This document shows, in pieces, positions 18,227 to 26,200 of a stretch of 64,000 bases of DNA; position 1 is the first letter of the stretch, and each line of letters starts with the position of its first letter. The notes beneath the pieces were generated by a model. It was not told where the DNA came from and made no database searches. It saw nothing but the letters and a program-made list of their open reading frames with translations. A program made the position numbers and the translations under genes. This DNA is from M3007 sp964539805 (lineage in GTDB: Bacteria > Bacteroidota > Bacteroidia > Chitinophagales > Saprospiraceae), in the NCBI GenBank assembly GCA_964539805.1, contig CAZIKN010000001.1, positions 84,750 through 148,749 of the forward strand. Direction: 5' to 3'.

Positions 18227-19549
18227 ATGCTCAAGCCCACAACACGGCGGACATTTGCGGCAAATATTCCAATTATAGACACCGCAATTTGGAAAAACAA
18301 ACTCTTGCACTGGGCTGCCACTTTCCCTGTTTGTGTGTATTTGGACAGCAATACCGTAGATGCGGGCAGCCAAAAGATGCCTGTGGAAACAGACTGGGAT
18401 TGTTTGGTGGCGATGGGGAGCAAAAATGTATTGGAATGCCCTGTGGGGCAAGCTTTTGAAGCATTGGCCAGATGGAGAAAAGAAATTGGATCGGATTGGC
18501 ATTTTGGTTTTATGGCATACGATTTGAAAAACGAATTGGAAACTTTACGCTCTGATCATTGGGATGGGATCAAATTGCCCGATTTAGCCTTTTTTCAACC
18601 CGATATCGTCATTGCTATTCGTCAAAAACATATAGAAGTTCAAACTTTGGATGCGGATCCGGAGGCAGTTTGGCAACAGGTAAAGGACTATTGTGTACAT
18701 GAAAATGAGGTCAAAGGGATGCCTGTTTATTTAAGCCCCAGAATGTCAAAGAACCAATATACCACAACTGTGGAAGCCATACGGGAGCATATAGTTGCTG
18801 GTGATCTGTATGAGATGAATTTGTGCCAGGAGTTTTACGCGGCGCAAGCCATCATTGATCCTGTTGCTGTTTTTGAGCGCCTGAATGCATTGGCCAAAGC
18901 CCCTTTTTCTGCTTTTATGCGTTGGCGCGACAAGTTTCTTTTATCCGCAAGCCCCGAGCGTTTTTTAAAAAAAACAGGACAAAAAGTCATTTCACAGCCC
19001 ATAAAAGGTACCCGAAAACGGGGCAATAGCACGAAAGAGGATGAAGCCATTCGGCACGAATTGGCTCAAAGCCCAAAGGACAGAGCCGAAAATGTCATGA
19101 TTGTGGATTTGGTCCGCAATGATCTTGCAAAGCATTGTGTGCCGGGTACCGTACGAGTGGAGGATCTGTTTGGTATTTACACCTTTAATACGGTGCACCA
19201 AATGATAACTACAGTTTGTGGTCAGATCAAACCGGGTACAGATACTTTGCAGCTGCTTAGGGATGCTTTTCCCATGGGTAGTATGACGGGCGCACCGAAA
19301 GTAATGGCCATGCAATTGATTGAAAAGTATGAATGTACGCGTCGGGGGCTTTATGCCGGGACGATTGGTTATTTTGCGCCCAATGATGATTTTGATTTCA
19401 ACGTGGTGATCCGCAGTATTTTGTATAACGCTTCGGATGCCTATCTGTCCGTACAGGCTGGAGGTGCCATAGTTTATGATTCTGATCCTGAAAGCGAGTA
19501 CGCGGAGTGTATGTTAAAGGCGCAGGCTATGGTAAATGCACTGAAATAA
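18227..19549 (+). CDS. pabB: Aminodeoxychorismate synthase component I
   Basis: A 440-residue chorismate-binding enzyme. The family signatures are present: SASPERFLKK, SQPIKGTRKRG, a DRAENVMIVDLVRNDL block, MTTV-type HQMITTV, and GSMTGAPKVMAMQLIEKYE near the C-terminus. The lysine in PIKGT (Lys260) is the residue that distinguishes aminodeoxychorismate synthase from anthranilate synthase, which has Ala there, so I favour PabB in folate synthesis over TrpE. The product 4-amino-4-deoxychorismate is made with ammonia from a PabA-like glutaminase, which is not nearby. The N-terminal 120 residues are less conserved, as usual. Divergent from the M16 gene, and followed 142 bases on by a LytTR regulator. 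Confidence 0.86.
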   Translation: MLKPTTRRTFAANIPIIDTAIWKNKLLHWAATFPVCVYLDSNTVDAGSQKMPVETDWDCLVAMGSKNVLECPVGQAFEALARWRKEIGSDWHFGFMAYDLKNELETLRSDHWDGIKLPDLAFFQPDIVIAIRQKHIEVQTLDADPEAVWQQVKDYCVHENEVKGMPVYLSPRMSKNQYTTTVEAIREHIVAGDLYEMNLCQEFYAAQAIIDPVAVFERLNALAKAPFSAFMRWRDKFLLSASPERFLKKTGQKVISQPIKGTRKRGNSTKEDEAIRHELAQSPKDRAENVMIVDLVRNDLAKHCVPGTVRVEDLFGIYTFNTVHQMITTVCGQIKPGTDTLQLLRDAFPMGSMTGAPKVMAMQLIEKYECTRRGLYAGTIGYFAPNDDFDFNVVIRSILYNASDAYLSVQAGGAIVYDSDPESEYAECMLKAQAMVNALK

Positions 19550-19691
19550 AGCGGCTGTTTGTCTGCGAATGTCCGGTATTTTTCATCTTTTTTTTGTTTT
19601 TTACTGTTTTTGGTCGAAACTTGCGTAGTCTGTTTACTTGTTTCCCGATGTTGCGCTTTTCCATAAAAAACGAATTGTCAAAATTGTAGTC

Positions 19692-20396
19692 ATGTTGAAC
19701 TGTATTATTGTTGAAGACGAGCCATTGGCAGCGGAACTGATAGCTGAGTATATCGGTCAGATACCCTTTTTGCAGCTTACGCACACCTGTAATGATGCTA
19801 TACAAGCATTGGATGTGGTGCGCAACCACCCGGTTGATGTTATATTTTTGGACATACAAATGCCCAAACTTAATGGTATGGCATTTCTCAAAACACTGCA
19901 CAAAGCGCCCAAAATTATTATTACCTCGGCCTATCCGGAGTATGCCGTGGAGGGTTTTGACCTGAGGGTAACGGATTATCTCCTCAAACCAATTGAGTTT
20001 AGCCGCTTTGAGCGGGCATGCAAAAAACTGCTCTCTCCTCAATTGCGCGCCCAGACAGAGCCTAAACAGGAAGCTGCCCAGCGCCCCTTTTACTTTTTCA
20101 CGGTCAACAAGCGTTCGGTGAAGATATTTTTGGATGAAATCCTTTTCATTGAAAGCCTCAAAGATGCCGTAACCATTCATACCCCCGGAAAATCATACGC
20201 GACCCACTACCAATTAGGCGAACTGGAAGAATGGATGCGCCAACACAACTTCCTTCGTATTCATCGCTCTTTTTTGGTATCAATGGATAAAATTGAATCT
20301 TTTTCAGCGGCAGAAGTCGAAATTGGGGGCCGTATTTTGCCCATTGGCCGCAGCCATAAAGAATATGTGATGAGCAAATTAGGTAAAGCGAGTTAA
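19692..20396 (+). CDS. LytTR family response regulator
   Basis: A 234-residue two-domain regulator. The start was set at the ATG at 19692 (MLNCIIVEDEP), since the 18 upstream codons are not family-like. The receiver domain (1-115) has the acidic pair ED in VEDEP, phospho-acceptor Asp54 (FLDIQMP), Ser79 and Lys99 (DYLLKPIEF). The LytTR DNA-binding domain (about 132-234) contains FIESLKDAVTIHT and FLRIHRSFLV. These regulators are usually phosphorylated by LytS/YehU-type histidine kinases. None is adjacent, so it is an orphan and its targets are unknown. Confidence 0.92.
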   Translation: MLNCIIVEDEPLAAELIAEYIGQIPFLQLTHTCNDAIQALDVVRNHPVDVIFLDIQMPKLNGMAFLKTLHKAPKIIITSAYPEYAVEGFDLRVTDYLLKPIEFSRFERACKKLLSPQLRAQTEPKQEAAQRPFYFFTVNKRSVKIFLDEILFIESLKDAVTIHTPGKSYATHYQLGELEEWMRQHNFLRIHRSFLVSMDKIESFSAAEVEIGGRILPIGRSHKEYVMSKLGKAS

Positions 20397-20413
20397 TTGG
20401 CATGCTCATTGTC

Positions 20414-20421
20414 TAACTTTG
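20414..20421 (+). promoter_or_regulatory. Candidate -7 box of the UXS gene
   Basis: TAACTTTG followed by CG matches the TAnnTTTG box and lies 32 bases upstream of the ATG at 20454. It supports placing the start at 20454 rather than at the in-frame 20397, which would put the box inside the coding region. Confidence 0.5.
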
Positions 20422-20453
20422 CGCGGATCATAACAAACTCCGATTTTCACAAA

Positions 20454-21401
20454 ATGCGCAAAAAACGTGTACTTGTCACCGGCGCTGCCGGTTTTATTGG
20501 ATCGCATCTCTGCGATCGCTTTTTGGCTGAAGGCTGTACTGTAGTGGCTATGGATAACCTGCTCACAGGTGATTTGGCCAACATAGAGCATCTTTTTAAG
20601 GAAAAAGACTTTGAATACTATCACCACGATGTAACCAAGTTCGTTCATGTGCCGGGTGAACTGGATTATATCATGCACTTTGCCTCACCTGCAAGCCCGA
20701 TTGATTACTTGCAAATGCCCATCCAAACCCTAAAAGTGGGTGCGCTGGGCACCCACAACCTGCTTGGCTTGGCCAAGGACAAAGGCGCCCGCATCTTGGT
20801 GGCCTCCACCTCCGAGGTGTATGGTGATCCGCTGGTGCACCCTCAAGTGGAGGAATATTGGGGCAATGTCAATCCTATTGGCCCACGCGGCGTTTATGAT
20901 GAAGCCAAGCGTTATATGGAGGCCATTACCATGGCTTACCGTACTTTTCACAATGTGGATACCCGAATAGTGCGTATTTTCAATACTTATGGCCCGCGCA
21001 TGCGCGTGAATGATGGCCGTGTATTGCCTGCTTTTTTTTCACAAGCTATTCGTGGTGAAGGACTTACGGTGTTTGGAGACGGCTCACAGACCCGCTCTTT
21101 TTGCTACGTGGATGATCTAGTGGAAGGGATTTACCGCTTGTTGCTGAGTGATTATTTTATGCCCATGAATATGGGAAATCCCTCAGAAATCACCATGATG
21201 CAGTTTGCCCATGAAATTCTGGCTTTAGTCAACAATCCCAAGGCTTACATTGATTACCGCCCACTGCCGCAGGACGATCCCAAACAGCGCCAACCAAATA
21301 TTACCAAGGCCCGTGACATCCTTGGCTGGGAACCAAAATTTGACCGTGCAACGGGCTTAAAATTGACGTATGAATATTTCAAGGTGGCAGTAAAATCCTG
21401 A
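20454..21401 (+). CDS. UDP-glucuronate decarboxylase-like SDR (UDP-xylose synthase type)
   Basis: A 315-residue extended short-chain dehydrogenase. It has the NAD motif GAAGFIGSHLC at residues 9-19 and the catalytic pair YDEAKRYME, within a GPRGVYDEAKR context that is characteristic of UXS enzymes. The substrate-side segments (FNTYGPRMRVNDGRV, GDGSQTRSFCYVDDLVEG) are also typical. UXS converts UDP-glucuronate to UDP-xylose for surface polysaccharides. The closely following rfbB gene (32 bases on) also makes nucleotide sugars, so a shared transcript for envelope glycans is likely. The start was placed to begin directly before the Rossmann strand, as in homologues. Confidence 0.87.
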   Translation: MRKKRVLVTGAAGFIGSHLCDRFLAEGCTVVAMDNLLTGDLANIEHLFKEKDFEYYHHDVTKFVHVPGELDYIMHFASPASPIDYLQMPIQTLKVGALGTHNLLGLAKDKGARILVASTSEVYGDPLVHPQVEEYWGNVNPIGPRGVYDEAKRYMEAITMAYRTFHNVDTRIVRIFNTYGPRMRVNDGRVLPAFFSQAIRGEGLTVFGDGSQTRSFCYVDDLVEGIYRLLLSDYFMPMNMGNPSEITMMQFAHEILALVNNPKAYIDYRPLPQDDPKQRQPNITKARDILGWEPKFDRATGLKLTYEYFKVAVKS

Positions 21402-21433
21402 TTCCCAACCATTTTATTATAAATACTTACACT

Positions 21434-22465
21434 ATGCAAACCATACTAATCACTGGCGGAGCCGGATTTATCGGCTCTCATGTGGTAAGGCTTTTTGTGC
21501 GGCAGCATCCCGAATACAAAGTTATCAATTTGGATGCACTTACTTACGCCGGGAACCTTGAAAACCTTAAGGACCTGGCGGATGCACCCAATTATGTATT
21601 TGAGCATGGAGATATTTGTGACGCTCCGTTTTTGGAGCAGCTGTTCAAAAAATACGATATTGAAGGGGTGATCCATCTCGCAGCAGAAAGCCATGTGGAT
21701 CGGAGCATTACCGATCCGCTGTCTTTTGTCCGAACCAATGTCATGGGCACGGTTACTTTGCTCAATGCAGCGCGCAATCATTGGAAAGGCGTAGAGGGAG
21801 GCAAGCGTTTTTATCACGTCAGCACAGATGAGGTGTATGGCTCTTTGGGCGAAGAAGGCTTTTTTACAGAACAAACAGCTTATGATCCTCGCTCTCCTTA
21901 CTCCGCCTCAAAAGCTTCCAGCGATCATTTCGTGCGGGCCTATTGGCATACCTATCACTTGCCTGTGGTCATGTCCAACTGTAGCAACAACTACGGCCCA
22001 AATCATTTCCCGGAAAAACTTATTCCGCTGATGATCAGCAATATACGACATGGAAAGCCGCTTCCTGTGTATGGAGATGGCAAAAACGTGCGCGACTGGC
22101 TCTGGGTAAAAGATCATGCAACGGCCATTCACACTATTTTCCACACAGGCCGCCTTGGAGAAACCTATAACATTGGCGGCAATAATGAGTGGCGCAATAT
22201 TGATCTGGTAGAAAAAATATGTGACATCATGGATGAACTGCTCGGGCGCCCGCAAGGTACTGCCCGCCAGTTGATCACGTTTGTCAAAGACCGCCCTGGC
22301 CATGACCAGCGCTATGCCATTGATGCCTCCAAATTACGCGACGAACTGGGCTGGGAACCTTCCATCAAGGCAGAAGAGGGCTTTAGGGAAACAGCGTTAT
22401 GGTATTTACAAAATGACGAATGGCTGTCCCATATCTTGAGTGGGGAGTACAAGAAAGGTTATTAA
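21434..22465 (+). CDS. rfbB: dTDP-glucose 4,6-dehydratase
   Basis: A 343-residue NAD-dependent dehydratase of the extended SDR family. It has the glycine motif GGAGFIGSHVV (residues 8-18), LDALTYAGNLENL, which is nearly diagnostic for RfbB/RmlB, the active-site STDEVYGSLG with its Asp-Glu pair, YSASKASSDHFV with Tyr/Lys, and NNYGPNHFPEKLIP. It turns dTDP-glucose into dTDP-4-keto-6-deoxyglucose, the second step to dTDP-rhamnose and other deoxysugars. RfbA, C and D are not in the window. It ends in a strong bidirectional terminator shared with the convergent thioredoxin gene. Confidence 0.94.
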   Translation: MQTILITGGAGFIGSHVVRLFVRQHPEYKVINLDALTYAGNLENLKDLADAPNYVFEHGDICDAPFLEQLFKKYDIEGVIHLAAESHVDRSITDPLSFVRTNVMGTVTLLNAARNHWKGVEGGKRFYHVSTDEVYGSLGEEGFFTEQTAYDPRSPYSASKASSDHFVRAYWHTYHLPVVMSNCSNNYGPNHFPEKLIPLMISNIRHGKPLPVYGDGKNVRDWLWVKDHATAIHTIFHTGRLGETYNIGGNNEWRNIDLVEKICDIMDELLGRPQGTARQLITFVKDRPGHDQRYAIDASKLRDELGWEPSIKAEEGFRETALWYLQNDEWLSHILSGEYKKGY

Positions 22466-22468
22466 AAT

Positions 22469-22509
22469 AAAAAAGCCCTCCAGCGCAATGATGTCTGGAG
22501 GGCTTTTTT
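22469..22509. terminator. Bidirectional terminator between rfbB and the thioredoxin gene
   Basis: A 15-bp perfect stem (22469-22483 with 22495-22509) with GC-rich core gccctccag/ctggagggc and A6/T6 flanks, sitting between two convergent stop codons. Confidence 0.88.
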
Positions 22510-22515
22510 CTGTAT

Positions 22516-23007
22516 TTACTTCTTCAATTCTTTTAGTTTTTCTTCCAGTTCCAGCTCGTCGCCGGGGGCATAGCCGGAATGCTCAAACACGATGTTGCCA
22601 GTGGCATCCAGCACAATGGTATGTGGTACGGAGTTCACATTGGCAGTTTGTTGAAATTCCTTGTTGGTATCTACCAAGATGCGGTAATCCCATCCTTTTT
22701 CTTTTACCATGGCAGGTATTTTGGCGGCGGTTCGAGCATCGTCCACACTGATGGCAATGAGTTCCATACCGTATTTTTCACGCCATTCCTCATAATAATC
22801 TTTAATGGCATCCAATTCTTTTTTGCAAGGTGAGCACCAGGTAGCCCAGAAACTGATGACCGTGATTTTTCCGGTTTTGCCAAGTTCCTGTACATTGATG
22901 GCTTGCCCTTCAAGGGTTTTCACCGTAGCAGAGGCGAGGGTTTTGTTTTGGGCCGAAGCGGCAAAAGCAAAGAGTACGGCCGCAAAGGCAATCAGCGTTT
23001 TTTTCAT
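22516..23007 (-). CDS. TlpA-like periplasmic thioredoxin-fold protein
   Basis: A 163-residue exported protein from the ATG at 23005-23007; a longer frame to 23073 would mask the signal peptide (MKKTLIAFAAVLFAFAASAQ). The thioredoxin fold has the redox motif WATWCSPCKKE and the cis-Pro strand NSVPHTIVLD. TlpA/ResA proteins reduce disulfides in the periplasm, for example in cytochrome c maturation, or act as peroxidases. The substrate cannot be told here. A minus-strand TACTTTTG box at 23100-23107 lies 93 bases upstream. Confidence 0.9.
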   Translation of the reverse strand: MKKTLIAFAAVLFAFAASAQNKTLASATVKTLEGQAINVQELGKTGKITVISFWATWCSPCKKELDAIKDYYEEWREKYGMELIAISVDDARTAAKIPAMVKEKGWDYRILVDTNKEFQQTANVNSVPHTIVLDATGNIVFEHSGYAPGDELELEEKLKELKK

Positions 23008-23099
23008 TAGTATTACTTGTTGAATGTTAGTTAGTGACAGGTGTGAAACAGGTATGGCTTTCGTGGGCAACATATCGTACCTGATACGAAAAGAAGCCC

Positions 23100-23107
23100 A
23101 AAAGTAG
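23100..23107 (-). promoter_or_regulatory. Candidate -7 box of the TlpA-like gene
   Basis: Minus-strand TACTTTTG matches TAnnTTTG and lies in the otherwise empty 146-base space upstream of the thioredoxin gene. No clear TTTG is present at -33. Confidence 0.4.
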
Positions 23108-23153
23108 CGCGTTTAGAATGATAATTGTACAGGTTTAACCTGTCTTTAAGAAT

Positions 23154-23966
23154 TCAACGCAAACAAAATTTGCGCAAAGCAAGGCTGTCGCCATAGAAAA
23201 CATTAAAATCCACTTTTTCGTTGATCCCATTTACATGGCCACGGTCACTGTGCTGCCAAAAATGCCATTTTTCGTCATTGGGCATATTTAAGTCACTGAC
23301 ATGATAATGTGCAATCCAAAGCGGATAATCTTCAAATTCTTTAACCCCGGCAAAGTAGTTCTTGTAAAAGTCGCGGTTGGTGTACAGGATGGGTTTTGCT
23401 TTGTAATATTTTTCCAATAAATCCATAAAAGCCTTTGTATAACGCTGTATTTGCGCACGGCTCATACCTCTTGTTTCTTCTACATCCACCACAGGAGGCA
23501 AGTCGCCGGGGCTTAATTTAACGGTATTGGTAAATCGAACGGCCTGCATTTTGGGGCTAATATCGGGCAGAAAGAAATGGTATGCCCCTCTGATGATGCC
23601 ATTTCGTTTGGCATTTTCCCAGTTTCTGGCAAACTGCGGGTCAACTTGCCATGACCCTTCACAGGCTTTCATAAAAGCAAAATGAATGCGGATGTTTCCC
23701 ACACGCATCTTTCGGATCCGGCTCCAATCCACCCTTTGTTGCCATTTACTGACATCTATGCCATGAATGATATAATTGCCGGGTATGCGGATACCAAATT
23801 GTTTGTATTCTTTGTAGTGAATGGGGTACTCTAACCAGGAGCGTACGTAATACCTGAACTCCTCGCTCAAGCCCAGCGCAATAAAAAAAACGGCCAGTGC
23901 CAATGCGGCAAAGCGACGAAAAGATGGCGTTTTCCTCAGAGCGTAATTTTTGGGAATAATGCGCAT
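23154..23966 (-). CDS. Glycoside hydrolase family 25 lysozyme, membrane-anchored
   Basis: A 270-residue protein with an N-terminal hydrophobic segment (residues 18-33, FAALALAVFFIALGL) that acts as a signal anchor or uncleaved signal. The GH25 barrel starts at HGIDVSKWQ (Asp71) and carries the catalytic pair in VVDVEET (Asp161, Glu163). The later strands ILYTNRDFYKNYF and LWIAHYHV, with a final FWQHS motif, are normal for the family. GH25 muramidases cut the MurNAc-GlcNAc bond of peptidoglycan. The gene begins 8 bases after a PaaG-like gene ends, so the two share a transcript, an odd pairing that may reflect convenience rather than function. Confidence 0.91.
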   Translation of the reverse strand: MRIIPKNYALRKTPSFRRFAALALAVFFIALGLSEEFRYYVRSWLEYPIHYKEYKQFGIRIPGNYIIHGIDVSKWQQRVDWSRIRKMRVGNIRIHFAFMKACEGSWQVDPQFARNWENAKRNGIIRGAYHFFLPDISPKMQAVRFTNTVKLSPGDLPPVVDVEETRGMSRAQIQRYTKAFMDLLEKYYKAKPILYTNRDFYKNYFAGVKEFEDYPLWIAHYHVSDLNMPNDEKWHFWQHSDRGHVNGINEKVDFNVFYGDSLALRKFCLR

Positions 23967-23974
23967 GATCGGGA

Positions 23975-24751
23975 TTATACACCAATAAATATCGGTTTTC
24001 TTTTTTCTAAAAAGGCGGATACGCCTTCCTGATAATCACGAGTGGAGCCTGCTTCCGTTTGGTATTTGTCCTCCAAACTGACCTGTTGGTAAAAGCTGTT
24101 GCCATAACTCTCATTTAGGGCCATTTTGGTCAGTGCGAGACCGCGAGTAGGCATTTGGGCCAAGGTCTCGGCTATTTTAACAGACTCTTCCCCAAAACTT
24201 TCATCGGAGAATACTTTCCAGATCATGCCCATGCCAGCTGCTTCAGCAGCACTGATTTTATCAGAAAGCATCATAAGGGCGGTTGCGCGCTGCAGCCCTA
24301 CTAATCTTGGCAGCGTCCAGCTGCCGCCGGAGTCGGGGATAAGGCCTATTTTGGAGAATGCCTGGGTGAAGCTGGCAGAGGCTGTAGCTATTGTAATATC
24401 ACATGCCAAGGCAATGTTGGCGCCTGCGCCTGCCGCCACGCCGTTGACAGCCGCTATAACGGGCTTGGCCAATGATCTGATTTTCAAAACAATAGGGTTG
24501 TATCCGCTTGAAATGATTTCCGTCAGGGATGGGCCGTTGGGGTCAATAACTTCTTGCAAATCCTGCCCCGCACAAAAAGCTTTGCCTACACCTGTGATAT
24601 AAACGGCCCTTATATCCGTTTCGTTTTCACAGGTTTCCAGGACATTCAATATCTCCTGGCGCATAGGATGATTCATGGAATTGAATACCTGTGGGCGATT
24701 GAAGCGCAAATAGGCAACCTGGTTTTTTATTTCAAATTCAATGTATTGCAT
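23975..24751 (-). CDS. Enoyl-CoA hydratase/isomerase family protein, PaaG-like
   Basis: A 258-residue crotonase-fold enzyme. The oxyanion-hole segments are visible (FCAGQDLQE and GVAAGAGANIALACD), as is IGLIPDSGGSWTLPRLVG, whose Asp in PDSGGSW is typical of PaaG, the 1,2-epoxyphenylacetyl-CoA isomerase. The family normally acts in phenylacetate breakdown. No other paa genes are nearby, so a general enoyl-CoA hydratase/isomerase role in fatty-acid or amino-acid breakdown is equally possible. It heads a two-gene unit with the GH25 gene. A TAATTTTG box on the minus strand at 24824-24831 could be its promoter. Confidence 0.87.
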   Translation of the reverse strand: MQYIEFEIKNQVAYLRFNRPQVFNSMNHPMRQEILNVLETCENETDIRAVYITGVGKAFCAGQDLQEVIDPNGPSLTEIISSGYNPIVLKIRSLAKPVIAAVNGVAAGAGANIALACDITIATASASFTQAFSKIGLIPDSGGSWTLPRLVGLQRATALMMLSDKISAAEAAGMGMIWKVFSDESFGEESVKIAETLAQMPTRGLALTKMALNESYGNSFYQQVSLEDKYQTEAGSTRDYQEGVSAFLEKRKPIFIGV

Positions 24752-24823
24752 AGTGCTGTACGGTTGGGTTAGGAACTGCCTGAATTGATCATCTGTTACA
24801 ATTCAGCTTATTGTTGAGGGCGG

Positions 24824-24831
24824 CAAAATTA
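24824..24831 (-). promoter_or_regulatory. Candidate -7 box of the PaaG-like gene
   Basis: Minus-strand TAATTTTG matches TAnnTTTG, 72 bases upstream of the ATG at 24751. It faces away from the tRNA promoter 45 bases to the right. Confidence 0.38.
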
Positions 24832-24875
24832 TCAAATTAATGAGAACAGCTGCGAAAACTCTTGTGCATATTCCC

Positions 24876-24883
24876 TATCTTTG
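24876..24883 (+). promoter_or_regulatory. Candidate -7 box of the tRNA-Arg gene
   Basis: TATCTTTG followed by CGG is an exact TAnnTTTG match, 16 bases before the first base of the mature tRNA. Confidence 0.55.
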
Positions 24884-24899
24884 CGGCGCCAAAAGCAAA

Positions 24900-24971
24900 G
24901 GTCCCGTAGTTCAATGGATAGAATAGAGGTTTCCTAAACCTTAGATATGGGTTCGATTCCCGTCGGGACTA
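24900..24971 (+). tRNA. tRNA-Arg (anticodon CCU)
   Basis: The cloverleaf was folded by hand. The acceptor stem is 24900-24906 with 24964-24970 (first pair G-U). The D arm contains GTTC..GGATA. The anticodon stem has loop TTCCTAA with anticodon CCT at 24933-24935. The T arm has the canonical TTCGATT loop. The discriminator is A. The 3' CCA is not encoded, so it must be added after transcription. It reads the rare AGG codon. The ribD frame begins almost directly after it. Confidence 0.93.
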
Positions 24972-25002
24972 CTTCTTCTTGCAGTTCAACAAACCCAAGT
25001 CC

Positions 25003-26073
25003 TTGTCCATCCCCCTACACCATATATATATGCAGCGATGTTTTGATCTGGCCCGCTTAGGTGGTGGTCAGGTCAGCCCCAACCCTTTGGTGGGAGCGCT
25101 GCTGGTGCACGAAAACAGGATCATCGGTGAAGCTTGGCATCAAAAATATGGTGGCCCACATGCAGAAGTCAACTGCATACGCTCCGTTCCTCCCGAGCTA
25201 CAGCACCTTATTCCCAAATCCACACTATATTGTTCTTTGGAGCCGTGTTTTCATTATGGCAAGACACCGCCTTGCGTGGATCTGATCTTAGAAAAAAAAA
25301 TACCACACGTTGTGATTGCCAACACTGATCCCAATCCTCTTACGGCTGGCAAGAGCATTGCCAAATTGCGTGCCGCAGGGGTAAGTGTCACAGAAGCAAT
25401 CCTGGAAGAAGAAGGTGCTGTAATGAATCGGGCTTTTTTTACCTGGATTACCCAAAAACGGCCTTATGTCATTTTAAAATGGGCACAAAGCGCAGACGGT
25501 TTTTTGGCCATACACGGAGAGCGCACCGCCATAAGTGGACCTTTGGTGCAACGATTGGTACACCGTTGGCGATCAGAAAGTGATGCCATCTTAGTAGGTA
25601 CCAATACTGCAGTTGTTGACAATCCGCGCCTGGATACCCGTTATTATCCTGGTAAATTACCCCTGCGCATCAGCTTTGATCGGCACATGCGGATACCCTT
25701 GAGCCATCATATTTTGAATGATAGCACCCCAACCTGGATTATAGGCCCGGCAAGGGAGGGCGGACATTGGCGACATACAAGTTTTTTCCCAGCCGACAGC
25801 ATGGTGGAGACCTCTGCTTTATTGGAAAAATTATATCAACACAATAAAGCCATTTTGTTTGTAGAAGGCGGCGCAATGCTGCTGCAACAATTCATTCACT
25901 CAGGGCTATGGGATGAAGCAAGGGTCATTCAAAGTGCTAAAGTAATAGGTGACGGCATAGCAGCACCCTTGTTGCTGGATGCCAGCCATGTCAGTGCGGA
26001 AAGGGTAAGGGAGGACCAAGTTAGAATATACAACCGTGGATTACGGTCAAGTAAAAGGTCCGATTGTGGCTAA
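25003..26073 (+). CDS. ribD: Bifunctional diaminohydroxyphosphoribosylaminopyrimidine deaminase / reductase
   Basis: Two domains of riboflavin synthesis on one chain. The N-terminal zinc deaminase has PHAEVNCI and LEPCFHYGKTPPC, which carry the zinc His and two Cys. The C-terminal reductase has YVILKWAQSADGFLA, DAILVGTNTAVVDNPRLDTR and FVEGGAMLLQQFI. The start is uncertain: homologues include the HxxYMxR motif seen as HHIYMQRC, which lies before the first ATG (25030). I therefore prefer the TTG at 25003, giving 356 residues; a TTG at 24979 would also fit. Other rib genes are not in the window. Its 3' end is followed 127 bases on by an OmpA protein. Confidence 0.9.
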   Translation: MSIPLHHIYMQRCFDLARLGGGQVSPNPLVGALLVHENRIIGEAWHQKYGGPHAEVNCIRSVPPELQHLIPKSTLYCSLEPCFHYGKTPPCVDLILEKKIPHVVIANTDPNPLTAGKSIAKLRAAGVSVTEAILEEEGAVMNRAFFTWITQKRPYVILKWAQSADGFLAIHGERTAISGPLVQRLVHRWRSESDAILVGTNTAVVDNPRLDTRYYPGKLPLRISFDRHMRIPLSHHILNDSTPTWIIGPAREGGHWRHTSFFPADSMVETSALLEKLYQHNKAILFVEGGAMLLQQFIHSGLWDEARVIQSAKVIGDGIAAPLLLDASHVSAERVREDQVRIYNRGLRSSKRSDCG

Positions 26074-26200
26074 TTTTATCAATTTTCATCGAAAAACATA
26101 TAATCCAGCGAGCAGATTTGCGTTAGTTGGGCCAATTTTACAGATAAGTCACATCTTTGCGGCTTTATCCTCATATTGTCAAATATTTTTACTTATTTCC

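Noticed and set aside
18119..18502. Upstream extension of the M16 reading frame
   Set aside because: It overlaps the divergent pabB gene, has no family resemblance and would bury the conserved start at 18118.
18227..19549. Anthranilate synthase (TrpE) as the product
   Set aside because: The PIKGT lysine (Lys260) points to aminodeoxychorismate synthase, and no trp genes are nearby.
23130..23144. Small perfect palindrome acaggtttaacctgt between the GH25 and TlpA-like genes
   Set aside because: Too short and without a T run for a confident terminator; it may be chance or an operator.
26036..26200. Earlier start for the OmpA/PD40 protein
   Set aside because: It would overlap ribD by 38 bases and hide the signal peptide that begins at 26201.
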